From the NCBI GenBank assembly GCA_001838165.1, contig KV835908.1, positions 5,466-69,465 on the forward strand: a stretch of DNA of 64,000 bases. The letters run 5' to 3'. The notes under the pieces are model-generated. The model searched no databases. It was not told the origin of the DNA and saw nothing but the letters and a program-made list of their open reading frames with translations. The DNA is from Actinomyces sp. HMSC035G02 (GTDB lineage Bacteria > Actinomycetota > Actinomycetes > Actinomycetales > Actinomycetaceae). Shown here one piece after another: positions 54,617 through 63,380 of the stretch (positions within the stretch are counted from its first letter, which is position 1; the number at the start of each line of letters is the position of its first letter). A program made the translations under genes and the position numbers.

Positions 54617-55417
54617 ATGAAGGTCCCACCCCTATCCGAGCGACCCGTCACCGAGGAAGACAAGCAAGACTTCCTCACCCCGACATCGCGCCGCAAGAAG
54701 CGCGCTCTGGCCGCCAGAAGAGCAGTACTACGCCCGTGGGCAATCGGGATTGGGCTCACCGCACTGGTTGCTGTGGCAGCTGTTGGTGCCTACACGCTGG
54801 GCGCGAGCATCGGCTCGTGGAACGATCGCCCCAGCACCGCCGCAACACCCATCGTGCACCCCGCACCCGTGCCGTCAGCGTCGAGTGAACCTCCGATGTC
54901 AGGCGGCTACGCAATCGGACCCGACGGAATCCTCGTACGCCCCGCCCAGTTCGCGGCAGACACCTACACCAAACCCGAACGACCCGAAGCCGCCAAGGAT
55001 AACACCGAACGAGGCGCTGAACTCACTGCTGAGTATGTTATCGAGACACTCACCTATGCGTGGAACACCGGAGACACTCAACCCTTCGCTGATATCACGG
55101 AAGCTGGAGCTAAGTTTCATGATTCCACCATCGACAGTATCAATACCTTTTATGCAAACGGATGGGTTTACGGTAATAAGTCATCAGTCACGAGCATTGT
55201 GTCAGTCGAACCAATTACAGATCCAAAATGGAATGCTCAGCCCGACACTATAGGCGTCGTCTTCAAAGTGACAACTATTAACGGAACGGCTTGCACGGGG
55301 AAACAGATCATTGTCAGCGATTCCCCATTCGACATCAGATTTGTTCTATTCATGACATGGAAAGACGGCCACTGGGTTGCCACTGAAGGGAGCGTGTCGG
55401 ACTATGAGGAAAATTAG
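54617..55417 (+). CDS. Membrane-anchored protein with DUF6318-like extracytoplasmic domain
   Basis: 266 residues from ATG 54617 with TGGAGG upstream; a 168-base upstream in-frame ATG is not supported. A cytosolic N-terminus, one membrane helix (about 40-62), a Pro/Ser-rich linker and a C-terminal domain with GAELTAEYVIETLTYAWNTGDTQPF, then alpha+beta segments ending WKDGHWVATEGSVSD. The TGDT region resembles DUF6318-type actinobacterial surface proteins. The function is unknown. From about 55030 the sequence is more AT-rich. It overlaps the next gene by 14 bases. Confidence 0.6.
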   Translation: MKVPPLSERPVTEEDKQDFLTPTSRRKKRALAARRAVLRPWAIGIGLTALVAVAAVGAYTLGASIGSWNDRPSTAATPIVHPAPVPSASSEPPMSGGYAIGPDGILVRPAQFAADTYTKPERPEAAKDNTERGAELTAEYVIETLTYAWNTGDTQPFADITEAGAKFHDSTIDSINTFYANGWVYGNKSSVTSIVSVEPITDPKWNAQPDTIGVVFKVTTINGTACTGKQIIVSDSPFDIRFVLFMTWKDGHWVATEGSVSDYEEN

Positions 55418-56372
55418 CTGGATTGCTCTCGGCATGATGATTCTCCCCGTGATCAGCCTATGCACCGATGTATCCATGGCAAGAGCTGATGATATCTCCA
55501 ACCCATCGTCTAGCTCATGTTCCGGCGGTGGATCATGGCAATTTGGAATATGCAGGACTGGCCAACAAGACGCCGCAGAGGTATATGCAAACGATCATCA
55601 ACCACAGCAGAACCCCGGGCAGCAACAATCATCAAGCAATCCATCGACTGTCAACGACCAGAGGGCTCAGCTTACTGCCGATGCAGCAGCATCTCCAGAG
55701 GCGCGCACCTATGCGGAGGATGATCAGTGTGATGGCCACACGATGCACACAGTGACGCTGCCGGATGGGACTGAATCCAAGCCATTTGTGTGCACGCACA
55801 TTACACGGAAAGGGGACGGCAATAACGCGGGGCAGCTTCCAACCACGCGGGAGATCCTGTACTACGCAGCCACGACGATTCATGCCGACGGCGCGGGCCT
55901 GCATAAGCGGCCTGAGGGAGTGTCGTACACGAATAAGTACATTCCCACGCTCGTTGCCGCTACGCACCCCACGCAGACCCACACCGTCACGCTGTTGGGC
56001 CATGACATCACCATCACTTTGACGGCCACGTCCTACACGTGGAGCTGGGGGGATGGGACCCCGGACCTGACCACGACCTCGCCGGGGATGCCCTGGCAAG
56101 AAGGCATGGACCCCAACACCGACCCCGCCCTCATCCGCCACTACTACAAGGCTCCCAACGGGTGGAAGTCCTTCCTGGATGGCCCCTACCCCTACGCCAC
56201 GCGCACCATCACACTCACCACCACCTGGGCGGGTACGGCCACCAACCCCTTCACGGGCGAGACCCAGACCATTAATGGCCTGGTCACCACCACCGAAACA
56301 ACCGGCCCGTTCCCCCTCGGCCAGCTCATCGTCAACAACACCGACACCGCAGAAGAAAAACAAGGCCACTAA
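55404..56372 (+). CDS. Secreted protein with PKD-like segment
   Basis: 322 residues from ATG 55404, within the end of the upstream gene. Signal peptide (MRKISWIALGMMILPVISLCTDVSMARA). A low-complexity Gln/Asn/Ser-rich stretch (about 45-85), then a folded part containing SYTWSWGDGTPDLTTTSPG, a PKD-domain-like WGDG turn with a following HYYKAPNG. Cys residues at several places could form disulfides. Coupled to the membrane-anchored upstream product, they probably act as a pair at the cell surface. The function is unknown. Confidence 0.6.
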   Translation: MRKISWIALGMMILPVISLCTDVSMARADDISNPSSSSCSGGGSWQFGICRTGQQDAAEVYANDHQPQQNPGQQQSSSNPSTVNDQRAQLTADAAASPEARTYAEDDQCDGHTMHTVTLPDGTESKPFVCTHITRKGDGNNAGQLPTTREILYYAATTIHADGAGLHKRPEGVSYTNKYIPTLVAATHPTQTHTVTLLGHDITITLTATSYTWSWGDGTPDLTTTSPGMPWQEGMDPNTDPALIRHYYKAPNGWKSFLDGPYPYATRTITLTTTWAGTATNPFTGETQTINGLVTTTETTGPFPLGQLIVNNTDTAEEKQGH

Positions 56373-56392
56373 AACGCAGAGCAGGCACGAAT

Positions 56393-57265
56393 CTACGCCA
56401 CCACCATGGCCACCGTGCCCGCGCACATGAGGGCGAGACCGAGCAGGTAGCGCGGCGTGAAACGCTCGTGAAACGCCACGGCTGACACGGCAACCGTCAC
56501 GAGGATCGACAGCTTATCAATGGGGACCACGACCGAGGCAGGCCCATCCTTCAGCGCGTGGTAGTACGCCAGCCAGGACGCGCACGTCGCAGCGCCCGAC
56601 GCGACGATGAACGCCAACTCGCGGCCCGGAATCGACCGCATCTCGCCCAGGCGACCCTGCGCGCCCACGATCACCCACGCCATCGCCAGCACCGCCAGCG
56701 TGCGTACCGCCGTCCCCAGCGTCGGATCAACCCCAGAAATGCCGACCTTCCCGAGGATCGACGTCAACGCGGCAAACAGTGCAGACGCAAGAGCGAACGT
56801 CAGCCAGCTCCCGCCCTCGCGTAGCGCCCGAGGTAGGCCCGACAGCTCAGCGGGTTCCACCATCAGAAGCGTCCCCGCCGTGATCGCGACAATCCCCGCC
56901 GCGCCCCACACGCTCACCGGCTCGCCCAGCAAGACAAGCGCGAGGATGATCGCCAGGACCGTCGACAGCTTGTCGATCGGCGCCACGCGGGACACGTCCC
57001 CTCGAGACAGCGCCGCGAAGTAGCACAGCCACGAGGCCCCCGTCGCCAACCCGGACAACACCAGGAACAGCGCAGAGGTCCCGTCGATAGACGCAACGCC
57101 GGAAGCCGTTCCCGTCAGCGCCGCCATGCCCCACACCCCTGCGGCCACGACAACCGTGCGCAGCGCCGTCGCGACCGTCGAGCTCGTCGACAGGACGCCT
57201 GCCTTCGCCAGGACGGCAGTCAGCCCCGCGAACAGGGCTGACAAGCAGGCGGCGAGGATCCACAT
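56393..57265 (-). CDS. EamA (DMT superfamily) transporter
   Basis: 290 residues from the ATG read at 57265-57263: ten membrane helices in two EamA repeats of about 140 residues (each ending VPIDKLS or APIDKLS followed by Gly-rich helices). The doubled IDKLS motif is notable. Substrates in this family are metabolites such as amino acids or nucleotide sugars; none can be named. An upstream in-frame start 72 bases away would add a polar leader and is less likely; a TACGCT box sits 6 nt before this ATG. Confidence 0.85.
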   Translation of the reverse strand: MWILAACLSALFAGLTAVLAKAGVLSTSSTVATALRTVVVAAGVWGMAALTGTASGVASIDGTSALFLVLSGLATGASWLCYFAALSRGDVSRVAPIDKLSTVLAIILALVLLGEPVSVWGAAGIVAITAGTLLMVEPAELSGLPRALREGGSWLTFALASALFAALTSILGKVGISGVDPTLGTAVRTLAVLAMAWVIVGAQGRLGEMRSIPGRELAFIVASGAATCASWLAYYHALKDGPASVVVPIDKLSILVTVAVSAVAFHERFTPRYLLGLALMCAGTVAMVVA

Positions 57266-57271
57266 GAGACC

Positions 57272-57277
57272 AGCGTA
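57272..57277 (-). promoter_or_regulatory. -10 box 6 nt before the EamA gene start (leaderless type)
   Basis: On the minus strand TACGCT (57277-57272), GGTCTC, then ATG. Confidence 0.4.
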
Positions 57278-57411
57278 GGGTCGTTCCTGGCGGTCTCGCA
57301 TCCGAGCACAATGACGGTGTGTTATGAGCGCCATCACGGAGGAAAACTAGGTTATAGTTGTCGCGTATCCAGGCCTCGTGGTGAGGCGACAACGCAGTGT
57401 AAAGGAACGAG

Positions 57412-58500
57412 ATGAGCGACAACCTAGACGAGCTTGGCGTCAACGGTGAATTCGAAGAAGATGGCCGAGAGATCGTGCTTGACACGAGCGGCGAAGTAGA
57501 ACTCACGGACGACGCGACCGAGGGCGTCGCCGAGCTGCGCGACACGATTGCCCAGCAGAACTCCGAAGCCGAACAGTACGCGATCGAGTTCCTCAAGAAG
57601 GTTGTGCGCATCCGCGGCGTGCGCATCACCCGCGACGAGTTCCTGCGTCAGGAGCTGCGCAAACTCCACATGAGTGACGAAGCGATTACGCGTGCCGTCG
57701 ACTCGAACCCTGTGCTCGCCGGTGTCTGCCTGACTGATCTCGATATGCTCGCGGACGGCATCATCTCCTTCGAGACGAACAAGTCCGCGGCGATGTCCTT
57801 TGCCGCAGGCCTCCCCGGTGGCTTCGCGATGCTCGGCACGATCCCCGCGGACCTGACCCAGTACTACGTGCACGCCTTCAGGATCATGCAGAAGCTCGCC
57901 TACCTGTACGGCTGGCGTGAGCTCCTCAGCGACATGGACGAGATTGACGACGAGACGATCGGCGTCCTCGCGGTGTTCTTCGGTGTCATGCTTGGGGTTG
58001 GTGGCGCGGCCCAGTCCCTGACGGCGTTCGCGCGTTCGGTCGCGATGCCCGCCTTCCAGAAGCAGCTGACCAAGCAGGCCCTGACGAAGACCTCGTGGTA
58101 CCCGGTCATGAAGCACTGTCTGCGATACATCGGCATCAACCTCACGAAGAAGAGCTTTGCGCAGGGCGTCTCCAAGGTTATTCCCGTCATCGGCGGTGTT
58201 GTCTCTGGCGGCATGACGTTCGTGTCGCTCCAGTCCCAGTCCACCCGCCTCAAGGGCCACCTGCGCGAGCTGCCGCCTCCCGGAGTCGACGCGGAGGAAT
58301 GGAAGCAGGCTGTCAGCGAAGCGACCCCCGACGATCAGGAGCCGGGCGTGCTGGACAGTGCCCAGCAGGCGCTCGAAAGCACGACCAAGGCTGTCGCGAG
58401 TGGCGCAAAGACTGCTGCTACCGGTATCGCCGATGGCGCGATGACCGCGGCCTCCGGCATCGCGGACGGTTTCAAGGGCCTCTTCGGACGCCGCCAGTAA
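57412..58500 (+). CDS. EcsC-like protein (divergent member)
   Basis: 362 residues. An acidic N-terminus (about 1-60), a helical core with MSFAAGLPGGFAMLGTIPADLTQYYVHAFRIMQKLAYLYGW, which matches the EcsC family core (Gly-rich hydrophobic segment, Ala-Asp, then Leu-Ala-x-x-Tyr-Gly), a second hydrophobic segment near SKVIPVIGGVVSGGMTF, and a C-terminus with Ala/Gly/Thr repeats (about 320-360, TGIADGAMTAASGIADG). It is less similar to the two EcsC copies at 61-63 kb than these are to each other. Role unknown. Confidence 0.6.
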   Translation: MSDNLDELGVNGEFEEDGREIVLDTSGEVELTDDATEGVAELRDTIAQQNSEAEQYAIEFLKKVVRIRGVRITRDEFLRQELRKLHMSDEAITRAVDSNPVLAGVCLTDLDMLADGIISFETNKSAAMSFAAGLPGGFAMLGTIPADLTQYYVHAFRIMQKLAYLYGWRELLSDMDEIDDETIGVLAVFFGVMLGVGGAAQSLTAFARSVAMPAFQKQLTKQALTKTSWYPVMKHCLRYIGINLTKKSFAQGVSKVIPVIGGVVSGGMTFVSLQSQSTRLKGHLRELPPPGVDAEEWKQAVSEATPDDQEPGVLDSAQQALESTTKAVASGAKTAATGIADGAMTAASGIADGFKGLFGRRQ

Positions 58501-58510
58501 CGGCATCGCC

Positions 58511-58567
58511 GACGAGGCACGGGCCGGGACCGCGCTCAACTGTGCCGCTCAGCCCGGGCCTCGTGAC
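58511..58567. terminator. Imperfect hairpin after the EcsC-like gene
   Basis: GACGAGGCACGGGCCGGG (58511) and the complementary CCCGGGCCTCGT near 58553-58564 can pair with several mismatches. It uses the recurrent GACGAGGC sequence. Confidence 0.45.
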
Positions 58568-58630
58568 CGTGTATAACCGGCCACTGTTTGCCCTCCTCGC
58601 GCGCCCGGGGGAGGGGAAACCTGCCACGAT

Positions 58631-60124
58631 ATGCGGGTGAATGAGACGACTGAAGCGGCCCTGGCCTCGTCCGTGACGGAGGCGGGCCCCCTGATCCTGC
58701 AGGCCTTCGCCTGGGACATGGTCCCGGACGCCAGCCACTGGCGCTACCTCGCCGCCCGCGCCCAGGAGATCGCAGACCTGGGCGTCACCATTGTTTGGCT
58801 GCCGCCCGCCTACAAGGGGCACGAGGGTATCAACGACGTCGGCTACGGCGTCTACGACCTGTACGACCTGGGCGAGTTCGACCAGAGGGGCTCCGTGCCC
58901 ACGAAGTATGGGACGAAGGACGAGTACCTGGCCGCCATCGAGGCCCTGCACGAGGCGGGCATCGCCGTGTGTGCCGACATCGTCCTCAACCACCGTATGG
59001 GCGCCGACGCGACCGAGACCGTGCGCGCCACCCCGATCAACCCCCAGAATCGCCATGAGGCGATCGGGGAACCCGAGACGATCGAGGCGTGGACGCGCTT
59101 CACGTTCCCGGGGCGCGCGGGCGTCTACTCGGACTTCACGTGGGACTGGACGTGCTTCCACGGCATCGACTGGGATGAAGCCACGAAGCGCAACGGCCTG
59201 TGGCTCTTCGAAGGCAAGCAGTGGAACGAGTCCGTCGACACCGAGTTCGGTAACTTCGACTACCTGATGGGCTGCGACGTGCACGTCACCGAGCCCCGCG
59301 TCAGCGAGGAGCTGGACCGCTGGGGCAAGTGGTACGTCGAGACGACCGGCGTGGACGGGCTGCGCCTGGACGCCGTCAAGCACGTGGGATCGGACTTCTA
59401 CGCCCGCTGGCTGAACGACCTGCGCGCCTCGACGGGCCACCGCCTGCCCGCCGTCGGCGAGTACTGGAGCGGCGACGTACGCGAACTCGAAGGCTACCTA
59501 GCGCGAGTCCCCAACGTCATGCTCTTCGATGTCCCCCTGCACTACCACCTGCACGACGCATCGGTGTCGGACGGCAACGTGGACCTTGCTCGCCTGTGGG
59601 AGAACACGCTGACGGCCTCCCGCCCCGACAAGTCCGTCACCTTCGTCGAAAACCATGATACGCAGCCAGGCCAGTCCCTGGCCTCCACGGTCGCCCCCTG
59701 GTTCAAGGCGGCCGCCTACGCCCTCATCCTCTTCAACGAGGCCGGGGTTCCCTGCGTGTTCTGGGGTGACCTCCTGGGTTCCCCCGAGTCCGATGACCTG
59801 CCTGCCGTGCATGAGCTACCGACGCTCATGGGGATCCGGGCCCGCGCGGCTGTCGGCCCGCAGCACAACGCTTTCGACAACCCTGACATCGTGGGCTTTG
59901 CCCGCGAAGGCAAGGACGAGATTCCAGGATCAGGCTGCGCCGTCATCCTCTCCGACCGTATGGCCGCCGAGAAGACCCTCTACGTGGGCCATCGTCACGC
60001 GGGCCAGGAGTGGGAGTGCATCCTCGGAGGCCACCCGTCCGTGCGCGTCGCGGACGACGGGACACTTACGGGCGTTGTCAGCGACGGCGGCCTCAGCGTC
60101 TACGTGCCTCGCCGCAGCGAGTAG
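58631..60124 (+). CDS. Alpha-amylase, GH13 (cytoplasmic type)
   Basis: 497 residues with no signal peptide, so cytoplasmic. A (beta/alpha)8 barrel with the GH13 regions in order: VCADIVLNHRMG (region I), GVDGLRLDAVKHV with nucleophile Asp247 (II), VGEYWSG with acid/base Glu277 (III), and FVENHDTQPGQ with Asp343 (IV). The layout matches the GH13 subfamily of AmyA-like cytoplasmic enzymes, which cut alpha-1,4 bonds in maltodextrin or glycogen. Start ATG 58631 has no close Shine-Dalgarno. A strong terminator follows. Confidence 0.92.
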   Translation: MRVNETTEAALASSVTEAGPLILQAFAWDMVPDASHWRYLAARAQEIADLGVTIVWLPPAYKGHEGINDVGYGVYDLYDLGEFDQRGSVPTKYGTKDEYLAAIEALHEAGIAVCADIVLNHRMGADATETVRATPINPQNRHEAIGEPETIEAWTRFTFPGRAGVYSDFTWDWTCFHGIDWDEATKRNGLWLFEGKQWNESVDTEFGNFDYLMGCDVHVTEPRVSEELDRWGKWYVETTGVDGLRLDAVKHVGSDFYARWLNDLRASTGHRLPAVGEYWSGDVRELEGYLARVPNVMLFDVPLHYHLHDASVSDGNVDLARLWENTLTASRPDKSVTFVENHDTQPGQSLASTVAPWFKAAAYALILFNEAGVPCVFWGDLLGSPESDDLPAVHELPTLMGIRARAAVGPQHNAFDNPDIVGFAREGKDEIPGSGCAVILSDRMAAEKTLYVGHRHAGQEWECILGGHPSVRVADDGTLTGVVSDGGLSVYVPRRSE

Positions 60125-60144
60125 AACGCCGACCGTATAACGAA

Positions 60145-60176
60145 CCCCGGCCTCGTCCGAAAAGACGAGGCCGGGG
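60145..60176. terminator. Bidirectional terminator (amylase and TPR/YbjN gene)
   Basis: A perfect 13-bp stem, CCCCGGCCTCGTC with GACGAGGCCGGGG (60145-60157 and 60164-60176), with loop CGAAAA. Both arms are exact copies of the recurrent 13-mer. Confidence 0.85.
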
Positions 60177-60194
60177 AACGTCTCTGTGCGAGCG

Positions 60195-61013
60195 TTACTC
60201 GCTCGAGCCGCCCAGTGCGGGGATGCGCTCGATCTGCTCCTTGAAGAAGGACTCGGACGCGGAGATGAAGCGGTCGATATTGATCGACACCTGCGCGTCG
60301 GTCATGCCGTAGCGAGACGAGACGAACTGCTCGGCGCACACGCGCTGCGTGCCGTCGTCCAGTGTCGCGACGTAAACCTTGGGCCACTTGGTGGCCGCGT
60401 TCCAGTCGTTGCACGCCTGGATCAGGCGTGGGCGCAGCTCCATCGACACGTCCTCGCGGATGCCGCCCCACATGCTCAAGTCCGCGCCGTCGTCGACCAC
60501 GGAGAACACGTAGTAGCCGTTCGTGAAGCCCGTGCGCAGGCGATTGTCCTCAACGTCGTACCTGTAGTCGTTGCGCTCGAAGAAGTCGACAAGTGCACGC
60601 ATATCGAGGGGACGCACGACTGTGCGACGCTCGAGGGCGCGCTTGCACTCCTCGATGACCTGCGGAGCATCCTCGTGGGTGGGGTCCATCGCGAGGCACT
60701 GCTCCAGGTACGTCATGGCGCTTTCTTCCTCATCCTGCCAGTACAGGGCGGTGCCGATGCGGTAGTACCACTGAGGGTCAGCCATGCCCTCGGCCTCGAC
60801 GCTGCGCAGCAGCTCCACCGCGTGCTTGATGTGTTCCTGGAAGGAATCCATGTAGGGCTGGGCGTAGTTGATGTAGGCGCGCGCCAGCAGGCTCGTCAGC
60901 TCGTAGTCCATCGCGGCCGGGGGCTGTCCCTCGATGAGCGCGATGATCTTCTGGTGTTCCTTCTCCTCATGGAGAAGAGCGATCTGGTTGATGAGTGACT
61001 CGCGCGATTCCAT
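60195..61013 (-). CDS. TPR-like plus YbjN-domain protein
   Basis: 272 residues, cytoplasmic. The N-terminal half holds helical repeats (about 20-125; AIDPTHEDAPQVIEECK-like spacing typical of TPR motifs), and the C-terminal half has the YbjN pattern: RALVDFFERNDYRYDVEDNRLRTGFTNGYYVFSVV, then WNAATKWPKVYVATLDDGTQRVCAEQFVSSRYGMTDAQV. YbjN-type folds resemble secretion chaperones and stress regulators; the job here is unknown. The gene is divergent from the EcsC pair. Confidence 0.7.
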   Translation of the reverse strand: MESRESLINQIALLHEEKEHQKIIALIEGQPPAAMDYELTSLLARAYINYAQPYMDSFQEHIKHAVELLRSVEAEGMADPQWYYRIGTALYWQDEEESAMTYLEQCLAMDPTHEDAPQVIEECKRALERRTVVRPLDMRALVDFFERNDYRYDVEDNRLRTGFTNGYYVFSVVDDGADLSMWGGIREDVSMELRPRLIQACNDWNAATKWPKVYVATLDDGTQRVCAEQFVSSRYGMTDAQVSINIDRFISASESFFKEQIERIPALGGSSE

Positions 61014-61152
61014 GGAAGCTCCTTCGTATCGAGGCCGAATCTGACTACCAGGTCACAAGCATAACAGGGGACGCGGTCGTGCCACAGCCCCGCTCAAGGC
61101 CCTCACTGTGTAGTGTTGGTGAGTTAGCTCCAGTGAGAGAAAAGGGGAGAGC

Positions 61153-62211
61153 GTGTCTGATGATCTGCGTGCGCGCATGAGCGAGTCCGATGCCGCCCAC
61201 TGGGACGAAATCCAGCGGTGGAAGGACACGCAGATGCGCCCGATCCGCCCCCGAGTCATCTCGCAGCGCGTCCGCTCGGCGGCCCTTGCGCCTCTGGGCA
61301 AGGCGGTGTCCGTCGTGCGCAAGGTGCCTGGCGGCGAGGCGCTGACTCGAACCGTGTCCTCCGCTGCCGTCGGCCTCGTCGAGCTGGCAGCCTCCGCGTC
61401 CGAGGCCTCGGTGCGCCGCAAGCGCATCCTCAAGGCCTACCGTTCCGCGGGCTTTGACGTGCGGTCCCTGCAGGACATCCGCTCGCTGACGCTCGACGAC
61501 GTCCTTGCCGTCAAGCCACGCCTGAGCCTGGCTTACTCGACGACTGCGGCCGCCGAGGGAGCGGTGAGCGGCGTGTTCGCCTCGGGTGGCTCCGTTGCCG
61601 CCGTGCTCGGCATGGGCGTGGCCTCCGCCCCGGGAGTGGGGGTCACTGCCTCGGCGATCGCCGTCGATATCACGACCTTCCTGGCCGCTGCGACGCGCCT
61701 CGTTGCACACACGGCCGCTTACTACGGCTACGACTCGGAGGACCCCACGGAGCGACTCTTCTCCACGATGGTGCTCTCGCAGGCGATCGACCCGACGGGC
61801 AGCGGCCACGATTTCGTCGTCGAAAAGCAGACGACGATGCTGGCCTTCAACAAGGTGATGCGTGACCTCGCCCGGCGCGGTTCGCTCGACGGCCTCGGCG
61901 GCAACGTGGTCGTGAGCGCGATGAACTCCCTCTTCAGCGCGATGGGCGTACGGCTGGCGTCTCGCAAGCTCGCGCAGATCGTCCCTGTCGCGGGAGTCGT
62001 CGTGAGCGCCGGGCTCAATGCCGCCCTGATGCGTACCATCGGCGAGACCGCCGATCACCTATATCGCGAGCGCTTCCTAGCGGAGCGCTATGGCCGCGTG
62101 CAGACCGCCGACGGTGCCTCGACGGACCTGGCGAGGCCTGCCGACAGCCAGGAGCTGAGCGCAGACATCGCGCGCTACGTGGAGATCGCCGAGGCCGAGA
62201 GTCGACAGTAG
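61153..62211 (+). CDS. EcsC family protein
   Basis: 352 residues from GTG 61153 with AAAGGGGAG upstream. The family core TAAAEGAVSGVFASGGSVAAVLGMGVASAPGVGVTASAIAVDITTFLAAATRLVAHTAAYYGYDSEDP spans about residues 134-200. Flanks are helical, with a conserved WDEIQRWKDTQMRPIRPRVISQRVRS N-terminus. EcsC proteins occur with ABC exporters in Bacilli, where they affect secretion; no exporter gene is adjacent here. It is a tandem paralogue of the next gene. Confidence 0.82.
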   Translation: MSDDLRARMSESDAAHWDEIQRWKDTQMRPIRPRVISQRVRSAALAPLGKAVSVVRKVPGGEALTRTVSSAAVGLVELAASASEASVRRKRILKAYRSAGFDVRSLQDIRSLTLDDVLAVKPRLSLAYSTTAAAEGAVSGVFASGGSVAAVLGMGVASAPGVGVTASAIAVDITTFLAAATRLVAHTAAYYGYDSEDPTERLFSTMVLSQAIDPTGSGHDFVVEKQTTMLAFNKVMRDLARRGSLDGLGGNVVVSAMNSLFSAMGVRLASRKLAQIVPVAGVVVSAGLNAALMRTIGETADHLYRERFLAERYGRVQTADGASTDLARPADSQELSADIARYVEIAEAESRQ

Positions 62212-62264
62212 GAGAACCGTAGTCCCGCTCGCTCTATGGCGTGGGCCGCTTTATCTTGGTCGGG

Positions 62265-62276
62265 TAGGCTTGGGGT
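62265..62276 (+). promoter_or_regulatory. -10 box 6 nt before the second EcsC gene (leaderless type)
   Basis: TAGGCT at 62265-62270, six bases, then ATG 62277. Confidence 0.45.
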
Positions 62277-63362
62277 ATGACAGATCAGCCGGAGGAAGAG
62301 AACAGCACACGCGACGATATTCGGCAGCGCATGACCGACGGCGATCGTGCTCAGTGGGATGCGATCCAGGAATGGAAGGCCGCTCAGGTCAACCCTCGTA
62401 GTCCTCGAGTCATCACTCAGCGCATCCGTTCGTACGTGCTCAGCCCTTTGAAAAAAGTGGTTGGCATCGCGGGCAAAATCCCCGGTGTGGCTGCGATTGC
62501 AGGCTGGATCTCATCGGCTGTTTTGGGGCTCGTTGAGAAGGCGACATCAGCCGCCGAATCATCGGTTCAACGCGAAAGAATTGTGAAGGCGTATCGCAGG
62601 GCCGGCAACGATGTGGAGTGTCTCGAGGACATCAGAAACCTGAACCTGGCAGAGATCCAATTGGTCAGGCCTCACCTGAAGGTGGGATATGCCGTCGTTA
62701 CCGCGACGGAAGGAGCGGTGAGCAGCGTATTCGCGACGGGAGGGGCGGTTGCGGCTCTCCTCGGTCTGGGCATCGCTTCGGCACCCGGTATCGGCGTGAT
62801 CATGGGGGCAATCGGCCTCGATATCGCGACGTTCTTGGCCTCCTCTGCGCGCCTCGTGTCGCACACGGCTGCGTACTACGGGTATGACACGAAGGATCCA
62901 GCGGAAAAGCTGTTCTCCGCGATGGTTTTATCCCAGGCGATAGCCCCGCGAAGCACGGCTGATGACCATGCCGTTGAGAAGGCGACCTCGATGCGTGTGT
63001 TTAACAAGGTGGTGCGCAAGCTCACCAAACGCGGATCGATGGAGAGCGTCGGGAACAACGCGCTGACCGCATCCGTGAACTCCTTGTTCGCGGCCCTCGG
63101 AGCGCGCCTCGTCGGCCTGAAGATGGCGCAGATCCTGCCGATTATCGGCATCATCGTCGGCATGGCCCTCAACGTGTCCCTCATCCGTAACATCGGGGTG
63201 ACAGCGGACAACCTCTACCGAGAGCGCCTCCTGTTGGAACGCTACGGGCAGGAGGAGGACGCTCAGGCCGAGGCGCCGTCCGACGGGGCAGACGATCCGG
63301 ATGATCTGGACGAGGAACTCGCGCACTACGTTGAGCTTGCCAAGGCGGAGAGCCGCCTGTAG
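62277..63362 (+). CDS. EcsC family protein, paralogue of the 61153 product
   Basis: 361 residues with the same layout as its neighbour, including WDAIQEWKAAQVNPRSPRVITQRIRS and the core TATEGAVSSVFATGGAVAALLGLGIASAPGIGVIMGAIGLDIATFLASSARLVSHTAAYYGYDTKDP. It has its own apparent leaderless promoter 54 bases before the start, so the two copies can be expressed independently. An acidic tail (EEDAQAEAPSDGADDPDDLDEE) is longer than in the neighbour. Confidence 0.82.
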   Translation: MTDQPEEENSTRDDIRQRMTDGDRAQWDAIQEWKAAQVNPRSPRVITQRIRSYVLSPLKKVVGIAGKIPGVAAIAGWISSAVLGLVEKATSAAESSVQRERIVKAYRRAGNDVECLEDIRNLNLAEIQLVRPHLKVGYAVVTATEGAVSSVFATGGAVAALLGLGIASAPGIGVIMGAIGLDIATFLASSARLVSHTAAYYGYDTKDPAEKLFSAMVLSQAIAPRSTADDHAVEKATSMRVFNKVVRKLTKRGSMESVGNNALTASVNSLFAALGARLVGLKMAQILPIIGIIVGMALNVSLIRNIGVTADNLYRERLLLERYGQEEDAQAEAPSDGADDPDDLDEELAHYVELAKAESRL

Positions 63363-63380
63363 GGCAGCCCCGGCGCTCGC

